Assembly (NCBI GenBank): GCA_013042125.1 | Contig: JABDQS010000066.1 | Coordinates: 1-19,609 of the forward strand | Direction of reading: 5' to 3' | Length of the DNA: 19,609 nt | Origin: Eudoraea sp. | GTDB taxonomy: Bacteria > Bacteroidota > Bacteroidia > Flavobacteriales > Flavobacteriaceae | In this document: in pieces, positions 9,528-15,246 of the stretch | Position numbering within the stretch: the stretch's first letter is position 1 | How the letters are laid out: the number at the start of each line of letters is the position of its first letter | Program-made: the position numbers and the translations under genes | Notes under the pieces: generated by a model | Databases searched by the model: none | Seen by the model: only the letters and a program-made list of their open reading frames with translations | What the model was told of the DNA's origin: nothing

Positions 9528-9528
9528 A

Positions 9529-9585
9529 CTATCCAAAAAGGATAGCTAATATATGGAATATATCCATTTATTTGGATATTTTCCA
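9529..9585 (-). promoter_or_regulatory. Cluster of three dyads upstream of dinB (putative operator)
   Basis: Two similar dyads, TGGAATATATCCA (9554-9566) and TGGATATTTTCCA (9573-9585), both fit TGGA-N5-TCCA and lie 19 bp apart. A third, CTATCC-N5-GGATAG (9529-9545), reaches to 2 bp from the dinB ATG. An overlapping longer arm pair, ATATCC (9560-9565) and GGATAT (9574-9579), links the first two. Repeated half-sites this close to the start of a translesion polymerase gene suggest binding sites for a dimeric repressor, perhaps a LexA-like S24-family regulator. No such regulator gene is in the window and the binding protein is inferred. Confidence 0.45.
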
Positions 9586-9601
9586 CATTAAAAATACAAA
9601 C

Positions 9602-9634
9602 AAAAAGAAAAGGCCGCACAATAGTTGTGCAGCC
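9602..9634 (-). terminator. Rho-independent terminator downstream of two small genes
   Basis: On the minus strand a 10-bp stem, GGCTGCACAA and TTGTGCGGCC (9634-9625 and 9621-9612, one G-T wobble), closes on a CTA loop and is followed by a T-rich run (TTTTCTTTTT, 9611-9602). It lies after the stop of the 33-codon gene and ahead of the dinB dyads, so it separates the small genes from the polymerase cassette. Confidence 0.75.
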
Positions 9635-9666
9635 CATATAGGGTAGTTAATGATTGGCTATAGATC

Positions 9667-9768
9667 TCAGAACCCCTGAAAGGCCTGGATGATGATGAAT
9701 ACCATGAAGGAGATGAATAAACATCCCACCACAATAAACGCATCAATAATGTCGAACTTTCTCCGCAT
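9667..9768 (-). CDS. Very small predicted membrane protein (33 aa)
   Basis: A 33-codon frame starts at ATG 9768 with MRRKFDIIDAFIVVGC and ends in QAFQGF. After a short basic N-terminus (MRRK) almost the whole chain is a single hydrophobic helix (FIVVGCLFISFMVFIIIQAF), the layout of a single-pass inner-membrane microprotein. It lies 26 bp after the 56-codon gene on the same strand and just before a good terminator, so the two are likely one short transcript. I do not recognise a family, and coding status rests on composition and position only. It would be missed by most gene callers because of its length. Confidence 0.5.
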   Translation of the reverse strand: MRRKFDIIDAFIVVGCLFISFMVFIIIQAFQGF

Positions 9769-9794
9769 CGTTTTAAAACAAGTCCAGTTTCCTA

Positions 9795-9965
9795 TTAATC
9801 AAATGGAAAACCGGTGAGGATCCTGTACACAAAAGCATACACTACAATCAGGAACAAGATCAAACTAAACCATGCAAAAATTTTGAAAAATCTTCGCACG
9901 AAAAAGTTCTCCAGAGCCTTGAATGCCTCTGTATAGATCTCTTTCATAAGTAATAATGTCTTCAT
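9795..9965 (-). CDS. Small membrane protein, DUF6747-like (56 aa)
   Basis: A 56-codon frame from ATG 9965 reads MKTLLLMKEIYTEAFKALEN, then a basic FFVRRFFKIFAWF, a hydrophobic helix (about 31-50, SLILFLIVVYAFVYRIL) and ends in TGFPFD. The amphipathic start, the Phe/Trp-rich membrane entry and the TGF-x-FD end resemble, from memory, a small flavobacterial family named DUF6747, whose function is unknown. An internal ATG at 9947 (MKEIYTEAF) is an alternative start. The candidate promoter element at 9997-10004 lies about 31 bp before the start, and the 33-codon frame follows within 26 bp. The family assignment is by recall and should be tested by a profile search. Confidence 0.6.
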   Translation of the reverse strand: MKTLLLMKEIYTEAFKALENFFVRRFFKIFAWFSLILFLIVVYAFVYRILTGFPFD

Positions 9966-9996
9966 ACCTGTTCATTTTAGGTTAAAACTATACAAA

Positions 9997-10004
9997 CAAA
10001 GCTA
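9997..10004 (-). promoter_or_regulatory. Candidate Bacteroidetes -7 promoter element for the small genes
   Basis: The minus strand reads TAGCTTTG here, a match to the Bacteroidetes -7 consensus TAnnTTTG, about 31 bp before ATG 9965. No clear TTTG or TTG -33 partner was found upstream, so confidence is limited. Confidence 0.35.
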
Positions 10005-10277
10005 TGGTGCTATTGTATGAGAGGCAGCACTTTTGGTTTAGGAGAAAGAAAAAAAGATGAATGACATGCTGTAGGACAAACATCCTAAATAACACACCAT
10101 TTATCGAGTACAACATTACGTGCCTAACCCGTTGTATTACAATAGATGATCGATGAACTACACAGTCTAAAAAAGAAAGATATTTTGCTTAAAATCAGTA
10201 AGAAAGGGTAAGGACAGCGCCACGGGGAAGCACCGGAACTACCAAAGAACAGAAGACCGTAGCCAAGATTCCAGAGC
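10005..10277. other. Gene-free stretch after the ThuA gene
   Basis: About 270 bp without a supported gene. The part next to the ThuA stop is more GC-rich and keeps an open antisense-like frame, but that frame overlaps the ThuA tail and shows no family signature. No hairpin with a T-run was found to end the ThuA transcript. Confidence 0.4.
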
Positions 10278-11033
10278 CTAGTCCAACGGTTTCGGTGAAT
10301 CACCTCCCATTGCATAATGAAGACCAGCCCATAGGTGATCAAGGAAAAGTTGTTCAGAATAGGTTTCGTCTGTATGGCCCATAGCCGTGTAGAAAGATCT
10401 GCCCCCATTATATTCCTGATACCAGCTCATAGGATGATAATCCGGGTTACTTCCTCCAATAAAGCTTTTATCGTCTAGTGTAAGGACCACATTTATATTG
10501 GGAGAAATGTCTTTAAAACTGTAAAACTCGTCTTCACGCTCAAACTCATCCGGCATGCCTTTGGTTGCCCAATGGTCTTTTTGAGTTACCGTAAACTTTC
10601 CCTTTTGAACGTTGCTCGGATCACTGGGATGATCAAGAAAATAAGCACCTGCCAGGCCTCCATACCAGGGCCAATCATATTCTGTATCGGTTGCTGAATG
10701 CACCCCTACATAGCCACCTCCTGCCTGTATATAACGTTCAAAGGAATTTTGTTGCGCCTCACTCAGAACATCTCCGGTGGTATTAAGGAATACAACTGTA
10801 TTGTATTTCTTTAATTCTTTTTCATTGAATAGTTCAGCATCTTCGGTAAAGGTTACGTCAAAATCTTTTTCCCGGGCCATTTTAGCCAGGGCATCCTTTC
10901 CTGCAGCGATAGATTGGTGACGAAAGCCCTCCGTCTTGCTAAAGACAAGGACATTCATTTTTTGTTTTTTCGAACACCCATTGATGGCTAAAAGTGTCGT
11001 CAGAAAGAATAGGAGAAGGATGTTAGATTTCAT
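10278..11033 (-). CDS. ThuA-domain lipoprotein
   Basis: The 251-residue product begins with a lipoprotein signal (MKSNILLLFFLTTLLAINGC, lipid Cys20) followed by SKKQK, so it should be anchored on the periplasmic or outer-membrane side. The mature part is a ThuA-like, class I glutamine amidotransferase-like fold. It starts with MNVLVFSKTEGFRHQSI, then NTVVFLNTTGDVLSEAQQ and GGGYVGVHSATDTEYDWPWY, and ends with YHPMSWYQEYNGGRSFYTAMGHT and HLWAGLHYAMGG, all typical of ThuA. ThuA proteins are linked to sugar use; some related proteins act on keto-disaccharides, but the exact reaction of this lipoprotein type is not established. The gene stands alone, with no other sugar-catabolism gene beside it. 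Start and length are normal for the family. Confidence 0.9.
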   Translation of the reverse strand: MKSNILLLFFLTTLLAINGCSKKQKMNVLVFSKTEGFRHQSIAAGKDALAKMAREKDFDVTFTEDAELFNEKELKKYNTVVFLNTTGDVLSEAQQNSFERYIQAGGGYVGVHSATDTEYDWPWYGGLAGAYFLDHPSDPSNVQKGKFTVTQKDHWATKGMPDEFEREDEFYSFKDISPNINVVLTLDDKSFIGGSNPDYHPMSWYQEYNGGRSFYTAMGHTDETYSEQLFLDHLWAGLHYAMGGDSPKPLD

Positions 11034-11097
11034 ACCGGAACTTTTAGAAGTAAGTAAATATAATAAGAATGAAATGGAAGCCCCGCGCTTGTTAATT

Positions 11098-11153
11098 CAA
11101 AAAAGAAGCGAGCTTCATATTTGAAATTAGGATGGGATTGAATTACTTCTAAA
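11098..11153. repeat. Dispersed direct repeat, left copy
   Basis: A 56-bp segment containing CTTCATATTTGAAA recurs at 13373-13429 with 49 of 57 aligned positions identical by my manual alignment (7 substitutions, one gap). The copies are in the same orientation and bracket the BKACE-GNAT gene pair. Confidence 0.7.
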
Positions 11154-11273
11154 TTCATGCCTTCAGGCACATTCTGAATCCTTCAAAAAAACGAGAGCAC
11201 CAACCCGTTCAGAGATTCCAATAAAGATTGAAATAATTGGCATTGCAATTATGCATACCGAGAGAAGTAAGTA

Positions 11274-11939
11274 CTATTTTGAATAATCCTTTAATTCAAA
11301 ATTCCAATGATACTTTTTAAATAAACCCACATACAGATAGAGCTTGAGATGTTTTGCGTTTAGTTTCTTTTTAAATTTTATTGAAGATTTGTTAAAATAG
11401 TCACTTATGCTAAAGGTAGTGTCTCGTCCCATTTCATTTAATAATAAATAGCATTGATATCGTAAATAAGGAGCTATGTTCATACCCCGGTAGGCATCGA
11501 ATGTCCACATATTCAGAAGATATGCCTCATTATCCGCTAGTTTAAAAGTCCGTTTTTTTAATTCAAAATCGTTTAATTCAATAAACATAAAAGCAGCGCA
11601 TTCTTTTTGGTGTATTAGACCTACACATAATTGGCCATTCCTAAAACCATCTAGAATTTCTTGTTTACGAAACCCTGAAACTCTGCTGATTGTTTGTGTT
11701 ACTTCTTCCAGATTTAAATATTTAATTGAAAACTCTGAAGTATCTCCTCTTATTTCAGGGGGAGAATATCCTGATATACCTTCCTGTACCCAATAATATG
11801 GGTCAATATCGATCCCGATTTTTTCCAATCTGTTTGTTATTCCATGTAAGATTAGTCCATGACGAACAATGTTCCATAACCATTTTACCCTGGAGGTTTT
11901 TGATTTTTTAGTGACTTCCATACCAATTGGTTGTTGCAT
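11274..11939 (-). CDS. GNAT-like acyltransferase
   Basis: The 221-residue protein looks like a GNAT-fold acyltransferase. The core runs from the mid-chain beta strands (QLCVGLIHQKECAAFMFIEL) to YLLNMWTFDAYRGMNIAPYL, which takes the place of the acyl-CoA pyrophosphate-binding motif A, and on to NKSSIKFKKKLNAKHLKLY, like the C-terminal conserved Asn-x-x-(S)-xxF-xKKLGF segment. Motif A is atypical: the usual R-G-x-G-x-G/A reads R-G-M-N-I-A. The N-terminal 80 residues (KWLWNIVRHGLILHGITNRL and after) are extra and unassigned. The ATG lies immediately after the TAA of the upstream BKACE gene (TAAATG), so translation is probably coupled and the two products work in one pathway. The gene is AT-rich compared with the polymerase genes. 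The acyl donor and acceptor are unknown; I am fairly sure of the fold and unsure of the role. Confidence 0.65.
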   Translation of the reverse strand: MQQPIGMEVTKKSKTSRVKWLWNIVRHGLILHGITNRLEKIGIDIDPYYWVQEGISGYSPPEIRGDTSEFSIKYLNLEEVTQTISRVSGFRKQEILDGFRNGQLCVGLIHQKECAAFMFIELNDFELKKRTFKLADNEAYLLNMWTFDAYRGMNIAPYLRYQCYLLLNEMGRDTTFSISDYFNKSSIKFKKKLNAKHLKLYLYVGLFKKYHWNFELKDYSK

Positions 11940-12806
11940 TTAAGCTTTGAGGCCATATTCGCCATTTCCAGGGGCCAAATTCATTTTCTCCCTAAATTCC
12001 ATCGGGGTCATAATCTCTCTTGAATTTGCTTGGGCAATGGTGTGTATTCGTTTTAACAAATCGGCATTAGTAGCTAATGTTGTCCTTGATTCATCAAACC
12101 AAATATTATCTTCGAGTCCAACCCTAACCCCGCCACCAATAGCAATTGAAATTGAATTCATTTTTAATTGGGTGTTTCCAATTCCTGCCAAGCTCCATAA
12201 AGAATCAGCAGGAAGATCTTTGATCATAATCCCGGCATGTAGAAGTTCTGCTTGGGCACAGGCAATATTTCCCAATAATAAATTAAAATAAAAAGGCGCT
12301 TTAATCAGATCCTTTTTTTCAAGATATTTTGCATAATTGATCATTCCCAGGTCAAATGCCTCAAGTTCGGGTAGTATGCCTTTTTCTTTCATTATTGAAG
12401 CCAGTTCCTGAATCATTTTAGGAGAATTCGTACTGGATATATTATTGAAATTTAAAGAACTGAGAGTTAAACTTCCCATATCCGGTTTTAAAACGCCCTC
12501 TAATTGCAATGGATCAGAACGTTGTTCCAATTTGCTAAAAGTCCTTCCACTTAAAGAAACGCAAATTACGAGCGAGGGAGCATATTTGCGAATACCCTTA
12601 ATTATATCGGCATAAATTTCTTTTTTATAGGTAGGCTCTTCTGATATAGGATCTCTTGCGTGTAAATGAACCATGGTAATTCCAATTTCAGAAGCCAGAT
12701 GGACGTCCTCAACAATTTCAGAAACACCTATGGGAACAAAAGGAGTCATTTTCTTGGTGGGGATCATACCCGTAGGTGTAAAATTCAGTATCAAATTGTC
12801 TGTCAT
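11940..12806 (-). CDS. Beta-keto acid cleavage enzyme (BKACE/DUF849, Kce-like)
   Basis: Enzymes of this family condense a beta-keto acid with acetyl-CoA and cleave it to acetoacetate plus the CoA ester of the remaining chain; the founding member is 3-keto-5-aminohexanoate cleavage enzyme of lysine fermentation. The 288-residue TIM-barrel has the expected size. The zinc ligands are visible as VHLHARDP (His47, His49) and GGGVRVGLEDN (Glu232), matching the His46/His48/Glu230 set of Kce. The C-terminal REIMTPMEFREKMNL is also family-like. Substrate specificity varies widely in the family and cannot be read here. None of the other lysine-fermentation genes is present, so lysine degradation is unlikely. 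The only companion is the directly abutting GNAT-like gene, suggesting that the acyl-CoA product feeds an acyl transfer. Base composition is AT-rich and flanking repeats suggest acquisition. Confidence 0.9.
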   Translation of the reverse strand: MTDNLILNFTPTGMIPTKKMTPFVPIGVSEIVEDVHLASEIGITMVHLHARDPISEEPTYKKEIYADIIKGIRKYAPSLVICVSLSGRTFSKLEQRSDPLQLEGVLKPDMGSLTLSSLNFNNISSTNSPKMIQELASIMKEKGILPELEAFDLGMINYAKYLEKKDLIKAPFYFNLLLGNIACAQAELLHAGIMIKDLPADSLWSLAGIGNTQLKMNSISIAIGGGVRVGLEDNIWFDESRTTLATNADLLKRIHTIAQANSREIMTPMEFREKMNLAPGNGEYGLKA

Positions 12807-13372
12807 AGGATTGTGTTGCTAAAAATTAAACTGGTGTTATGGGAGGTTATTTTTGAATATTCGGATCATATTTTATAGACGATCATATTCTCCTAAAAGT
12901 AAATTTACCATAGTTGATAGTAAATTATATTGAAAGTTTTATGTATCGTTTTAGCGGCTTAAATTAAAGGTAATTAACCTAACCTCAGGAGTTTATAGGT
13001 ATATAGTAGAATATCACGGTTGTAATACACTTGTAATAATAAATTATACTTAATCAAAAACGCAATAATGTCTTTGACTAAGGCAGATCAATCCAGAACA
13101 ACATTAGTGGAACGAAAGAAAACCAAGCACTTCTTTTAGGTTCATGGAACGTTGCGAATCTTGGCCTTCAGATAAGACATCCAGATCACTGTAAACACAT
13201 AGCTGAGATTATTAGTTGGTCGTATATCAAGTACCGTTCTAATTTGATCTCATTATCTTTAATTATTTGTTCGTTAAACATGAAATAGTCCCTAATTACA
13301 GTTATCCGGAAGCCTTTTTCTGTAATGCTAATAGCCCCGATCGCCAATGGGAAAACCCGCATCCCATTTTAG
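12807..13372. other. Gene-poor region upstream of the BKACE gene
   Basis: About 560 AT-rich bases without a gene I can support. It must carry the promoter of the BKACE-GNAT pair, but no clear TAnnTTTG element was seen near the BKACE start. A 58-codon minus-strand frame (13186-13362, starting MRVFPLAIGAISITEKGFR) is open and has plausible composition, but it has no recognisable family or ribosome site and is not called. The stretch may be decayed coding DNA. Confidence 0.4.
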
Positions 13373-13429
13373 CAAAAAAAGAAGTGCGCTTCATATTTGA
13401 AACTAGGGTGAGATTGAACTAATTCTAAA
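13373..13429. repeat. Dispersed direct repeat, right copy
   Basis: This is the partner of the copy at 11098-11153 and runs directly into the tandem repeat that begins at 13431. Its segment GGGTGAGATTGAAC resembles the CTCGGTGGGATTG segment within the tandem repeat units, so the two repeat families may share an origin. Confidence 0.7.
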
Positions 13430-13430
13430 A

Positions 13431-13757
13431 GCTTCCCTTCAAGCTCGTTTTGAAAACCACAAAAGAAAGCATTTCAATCGTTGCCGTAAGATTACATCTG
13501 GTGCGAATTCCTTGTAAGTATCCTTAATAGTGAAAATGAAGATCAAAACTCGGTGGGATTGCTTTCCTGCGGAAAGCTTCCCTTCAAGCTCGTTTTGAAA
13601 ACCACAAAAGGAAGCATTTCAATCGATAACATTAGATTGCATCTTGTACTAATTATTAGAAAGTATTCTTAATGGTTAAGGTGATGATCAAAACTCGGTG
13701 GGATTGCTTTCCTGCGGAAAGCTTCCCTTCAAGCTCGTTTTGAAAACCACAAAAAAA
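13431..13757. repeat. 145-bp tandem repeat, about 2.25 copies
   Basis: Units start with GCTTCCCTTCAAGCTCG at 13431, 13576 and 13721, exactly 145 bp apart; the third is partial. The ends of the unit (the first 50 bp and last 35 bp, the latter with AAAACTCGGTGGGATTGC and the small dyad TTTCC-TGC-GGAAA) are nearly identical, while the middle 60 bp have diverged strongly. No frame is kept open across the copies. It lies immediately downstream of tRNA-Leu on the minus strand. Confidence 0.85.
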
Positions 13758-13775
13758 ACGCTGCGTTCACTTCTC

Positions 13776-13808
13776 AAAAGAAAGCGAGCTTCCTTTTGAG
13801 AAGCTCGC
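13776..13808 (-). terminator. Rho-independent terminator after tRNA-Leu
   Basis: On the minus strand GCGAGCTT (13808-13801) pairs with AAGCTCGC (13791-13784) around a 9-nt loop, followed by TTTCTTTT. It starts about 30 bp after the tRNA 3' end. A competing stem, CTTCTCAAAAG (13770-13780) with CTTTTGAGAAG (13793-13803), overlaps it, and a 13-bp outer repeat (13744-13756 with 13821-13833, AAACCACAAAAAA) encloses the whole structure. Confidence 0.7.
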
Positions 13809-13838
13809 TCGCGTTTGACCTTTTTTGTGGTTTATCTG

Positions 13839-13920
13839 TACCTCGGGTGGGAATCGAACCCACACTCCTTGCAGAACCGGATTTTGAATCCGGCGCGTCT
13901 ACCAATTCCGCCACCGAGGC
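13839..13920 (-). tRNA. tRNA-Leu (anticodon CAA)
   Basis: The 82-nt gene reads GCCTCGG at the 5' end and CCGAGGT plus discriminator A at the 3' end (one G-T pair in the acceptor stem). The D arm contains GGTAGAC, normal for tRNA-Leu. The anticodon stem CCGGA/TCCGG holds the loop TTCAAAA, giving anticodon CAA (UUG codon). A variable arm (TCTGCAAGGAG region) and a T arm with GTGGGTTCGATTCCCAC follow. CCA is not encoded. A terminator-like hairpin lies just downstream. The 5' 13 nt are repeated at 14128-14140. Confidence 0.96.
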
Positions 13921-14060
13921 ATTTTTATTTCTCTCTTAGTTTCCTTAATTGTTCTTTCTCTTCCTTTATTATGCTTCTTTACTCTTTCTTCCAAATTATT
14001 GGTCATGCTAACATAAATGTCGTTAAAAGACACACTCGAAGTCGCATATACCCAAATCAT
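13899..14060 (-). pseudogene. GIY-YIG nuclease remnant running into tRNA-Leu
   Basis: A 53-codon frame from ATG 14060 reads WVYATSSVSFNDIYVSMTNN and then LEERVKKHNKGRERT, which resembles the N-terminal half of small bacterial GIY-YIG (UvrC-like) nucleases: VY for the GIY half, YVS for YIG/YVG, and the catalytic Arg in EERVKKH. The expected continuation (a KFYxPFKLIY-type strand and the metal-binding Glu) is missing. Instead the frame drifts into Lys/Arg/Glu codons and ends inside the tRNA-Leu gene. The metal-site Glu is therefore lost and the product should be inactive. AAGGAG lies only 2 nt before the ATG, too close for an ideal site. I read this as a truncated gene left beside the tRNA. Confidence 0.55.
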
Positions 14061-14083
14061 TACTCCTTAACATTTCCAGCGCG

Positions 14084-14103
14084 CCTGCCTGCCGGCAGGC
14101 AGG
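14084..14103. repeat. 20-nt perfect GC-rich palindrome
   Basis: CCTGCCTGCCGGCAGGCAGG is its own reverse complement. I recall this sequence type as common in flavobacterial genomes, where spurious translations show LPAGRQ. Here it lies between the GGTAGAC and GCGC segments of the tRNA-Leu fragment. Confidence 0.8.
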
Positions 14104-14109
14104 TCTACC

Positions 14110-14127
14110 TCCCGATAACTATCGGGA
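14110..14127. repeat. 18-nt palindrome
   Basis: TCCCGATAACTATCGGGA has 8-bp arms around an AC dinucleotide. It replaces the AATT of the tRNA-Leu D arm in the fragment. It differs in sequence from the neighbouring 20-nt palindrome, so two separate element types are present. Confidence 0.75.
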
Positions 14128-14223
14128 CCGCCACCGAGGCAAAGGGACTGCAAAGCTAAAAAATATTTTTATTTGCAAGCTTAAAATTCTACCCATTTAT
14201 CCTGTAGAAGCCAAATAAATTCC

Positions 14224-14252
14224 TAAATTTGCACCTCCTTTAGAAAAAGGAG
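14224..14252 (+). promoter_or_regulatory. Candidate prs promoter element and overlapping dyad
   Basis: TAAATTTG (14224-14231) fits the Bacteroidetes -7 consensus TAnnTTTG, 52 bp before the prs ATG. No clear -33 element was seen. The predicted start of transcription falls in a 7-bp dyad, CTCCTTT and AAAGGAG around AGAA (14235-14252). A second small stem, CGCTA and TAGCG (14253-14268), follows in the leader. Confidence 0.4.
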
Positions 14253-14283
14253 CGCTAAGAAACTAGCGAACAAGTCGTTACAT

Positions 14284-15225
14284 ATGCCATATCAAGTTCC
14301 AGAACCAAAAATTTTCGCCTGTTCCCAAAGCATGGTCCTTGGCGAGAAGATCGCCAAATCCTACGGTGCGGACTTAGGAAAGGTTTTGTTCTCACGCTAT
14401 AGTGACGGGGAGTTTCAACCCTCCTTCGAAGAGTCGATCCGAGGCACCAGGATATTTATTATTGGTTCTACCAATCCAAGTTCTGAGAACTTAATGGAAA
14501 TGTTGCTGATGATCGATGCGGCCAAAAGGGCCTCAGCTAGGCATATTACCGCTGTAATACCCTATTTTGGATGGGCACGGCAAGACAGAAAAGATAAACC
14601 AAGAGTGCCTATTGCGGCAAAGTTGGTGGCTAAAATGCTTGAGACGGCCGGAGCTACAAGGATAATTACCATGGACCTCCATGCTGATCAGATTCAGGGA
14701 TTCTTTGAAAAACCTGTGGATCATTTATTTGCTTCTACGCTCTTTCTTCCTTACTTAAAAAAGTTAGGACTTAAGAATTTGACCATTGCTTCTCCGGATA
14801 TGGGGGGGTCAAAAAGGGCATATGCATACTCCAAGGCCCTATCCTGCGATGTGGTCATTTGTTACAAACAACGGTCCAAGGCTAACACTATATCTCACAT
14901 GGAACTCATTGGAGATGTAAAAGACAGGAATGTAGTATTGGTCGATGACATGGTAGATACAGCAGGAACGCTCACCAAGGCAGCCGACCTGATGATGGAA
15001 CGCGGTGCTTTGAGCGTGCGTGCAATCACTACACACGGCTTGCTTTCGGGCAGTGCTTATGAAAAAATAGAAAAGTCGCAACTTTCGGAATTGATCATCA
15101 CTGATTCTATTCCAAGTAAGGCAAATAGCGAAAAAATAAAGGTTTTGACTTGTGCCGATCTTTTTGCAGATGTTATGCATAGGGTACATCACAACACCTC
15201 CATCGCTTCAAAATTTTTAATGTAG
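14284..15225 (+). CDS. prs: Ribose-phosphate pyrophosphokinase (PRPP synthetase)
   Basis: The enzyme makes phosphoribosyl pyrophosphate from ribose 5-phosphate and ATP in the cytoplasm, feeding purine, pyrimidine, histidine, tryptophan and NAD synthesis. The 313-residue chain has the normal class I length. Visible motifs are SRYSDGEFQPSFEES (38-51), the ATP-side flexible-loop segment PYFGWARQDRK (93-103), DLHADQIQGFF (131-141) with the metal-linked His, and the PRPP-binding loop VVLVDDMVDTAGTL (217-230). ATG 14284 gives the usual MPYQVPEPKIF start. There is no clear Shine-Dalgarno site, which is ordinary in this phylum. rplY follows after 21 bp on the same strand, a prs-rplY order also seen in other bacteria, so the two are probably one operon ending at the terminator at 15939. 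Confidence 0.97.
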   Translation: MPYQVPEPKIFACSQSMVLGEKIAKSYGADLGKVLFSRYSDGEFQPSFEESIRGTRIFIIGSTNPSSENLMEMLLMIDAAKRASARHITAVIPYFGWARQDRKDKPRVPIAAKLVAKMLETAGATRIITMDLHADQIQGFFEKPVDHLFASTLFLPYLKKLGLKNLTIASPDMGGSKRAYAYSKALSCDVVICYKQRSKANTISHMELIGDVKDRNVVLVDDMVDTAGTLTKAADLMMERGALSVRAITTHGLLSGSAYEKIEKSQLSELIITDSIPSKANSEKIKVLTCADLFADVMHRVHHNTSIASKFLM

Positions 15226-15246
15226 AATTTAATTTAAATCTAAATA

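Larger units (their letters stand above)
14079..14140 (-). pseudogene. tRNA-Leu 5' fragment interrupted by two palindromes
   Basis: On the minus strand this reads GCCTCGGTGGCGG (identical to the first 13 nt of tRNA-Leu), then an 18-nt palindrome in place of AATT, then GGTAGAC (the tRNA-Leu D-loop segment), then a GC-rich palindrome, then GCGC as in the tRNA. After that the similarity ends near TGGAAA. It is thus the acceptor and D-arm half of a second tRNA-Leu gene, broken at two places and without its 3' half. It cannot fold into a tRNA. Confidence 0.7.

Noticed and set aside
10124..10408. Minus-strand 94-codon frame overlapping the ThuA tail
   Set aside because: The ThuA frame has full family motifs to its stop; the other frame is a shadow without any signature.
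13186..13362. Minus-strand 58-codon frame in the gene-poor region
   Set aside because: Composition is plausible, but there is no recognisable family, no ribosome site and no partner gene; it may be a decayed fragment.
13431..13757. CRISPR array
   Set aside because: The repeat period is 145 bp with only two to three units, there are no spacer-sized unique segments, and no cas gene is present.
13815..14159. Plus-strand open frame of 114 codons
   Set aside because: It runs antisense through tRNA-Leu and through the palindromes (translated as LPAGRQV), so it cannot be a real protein gene.
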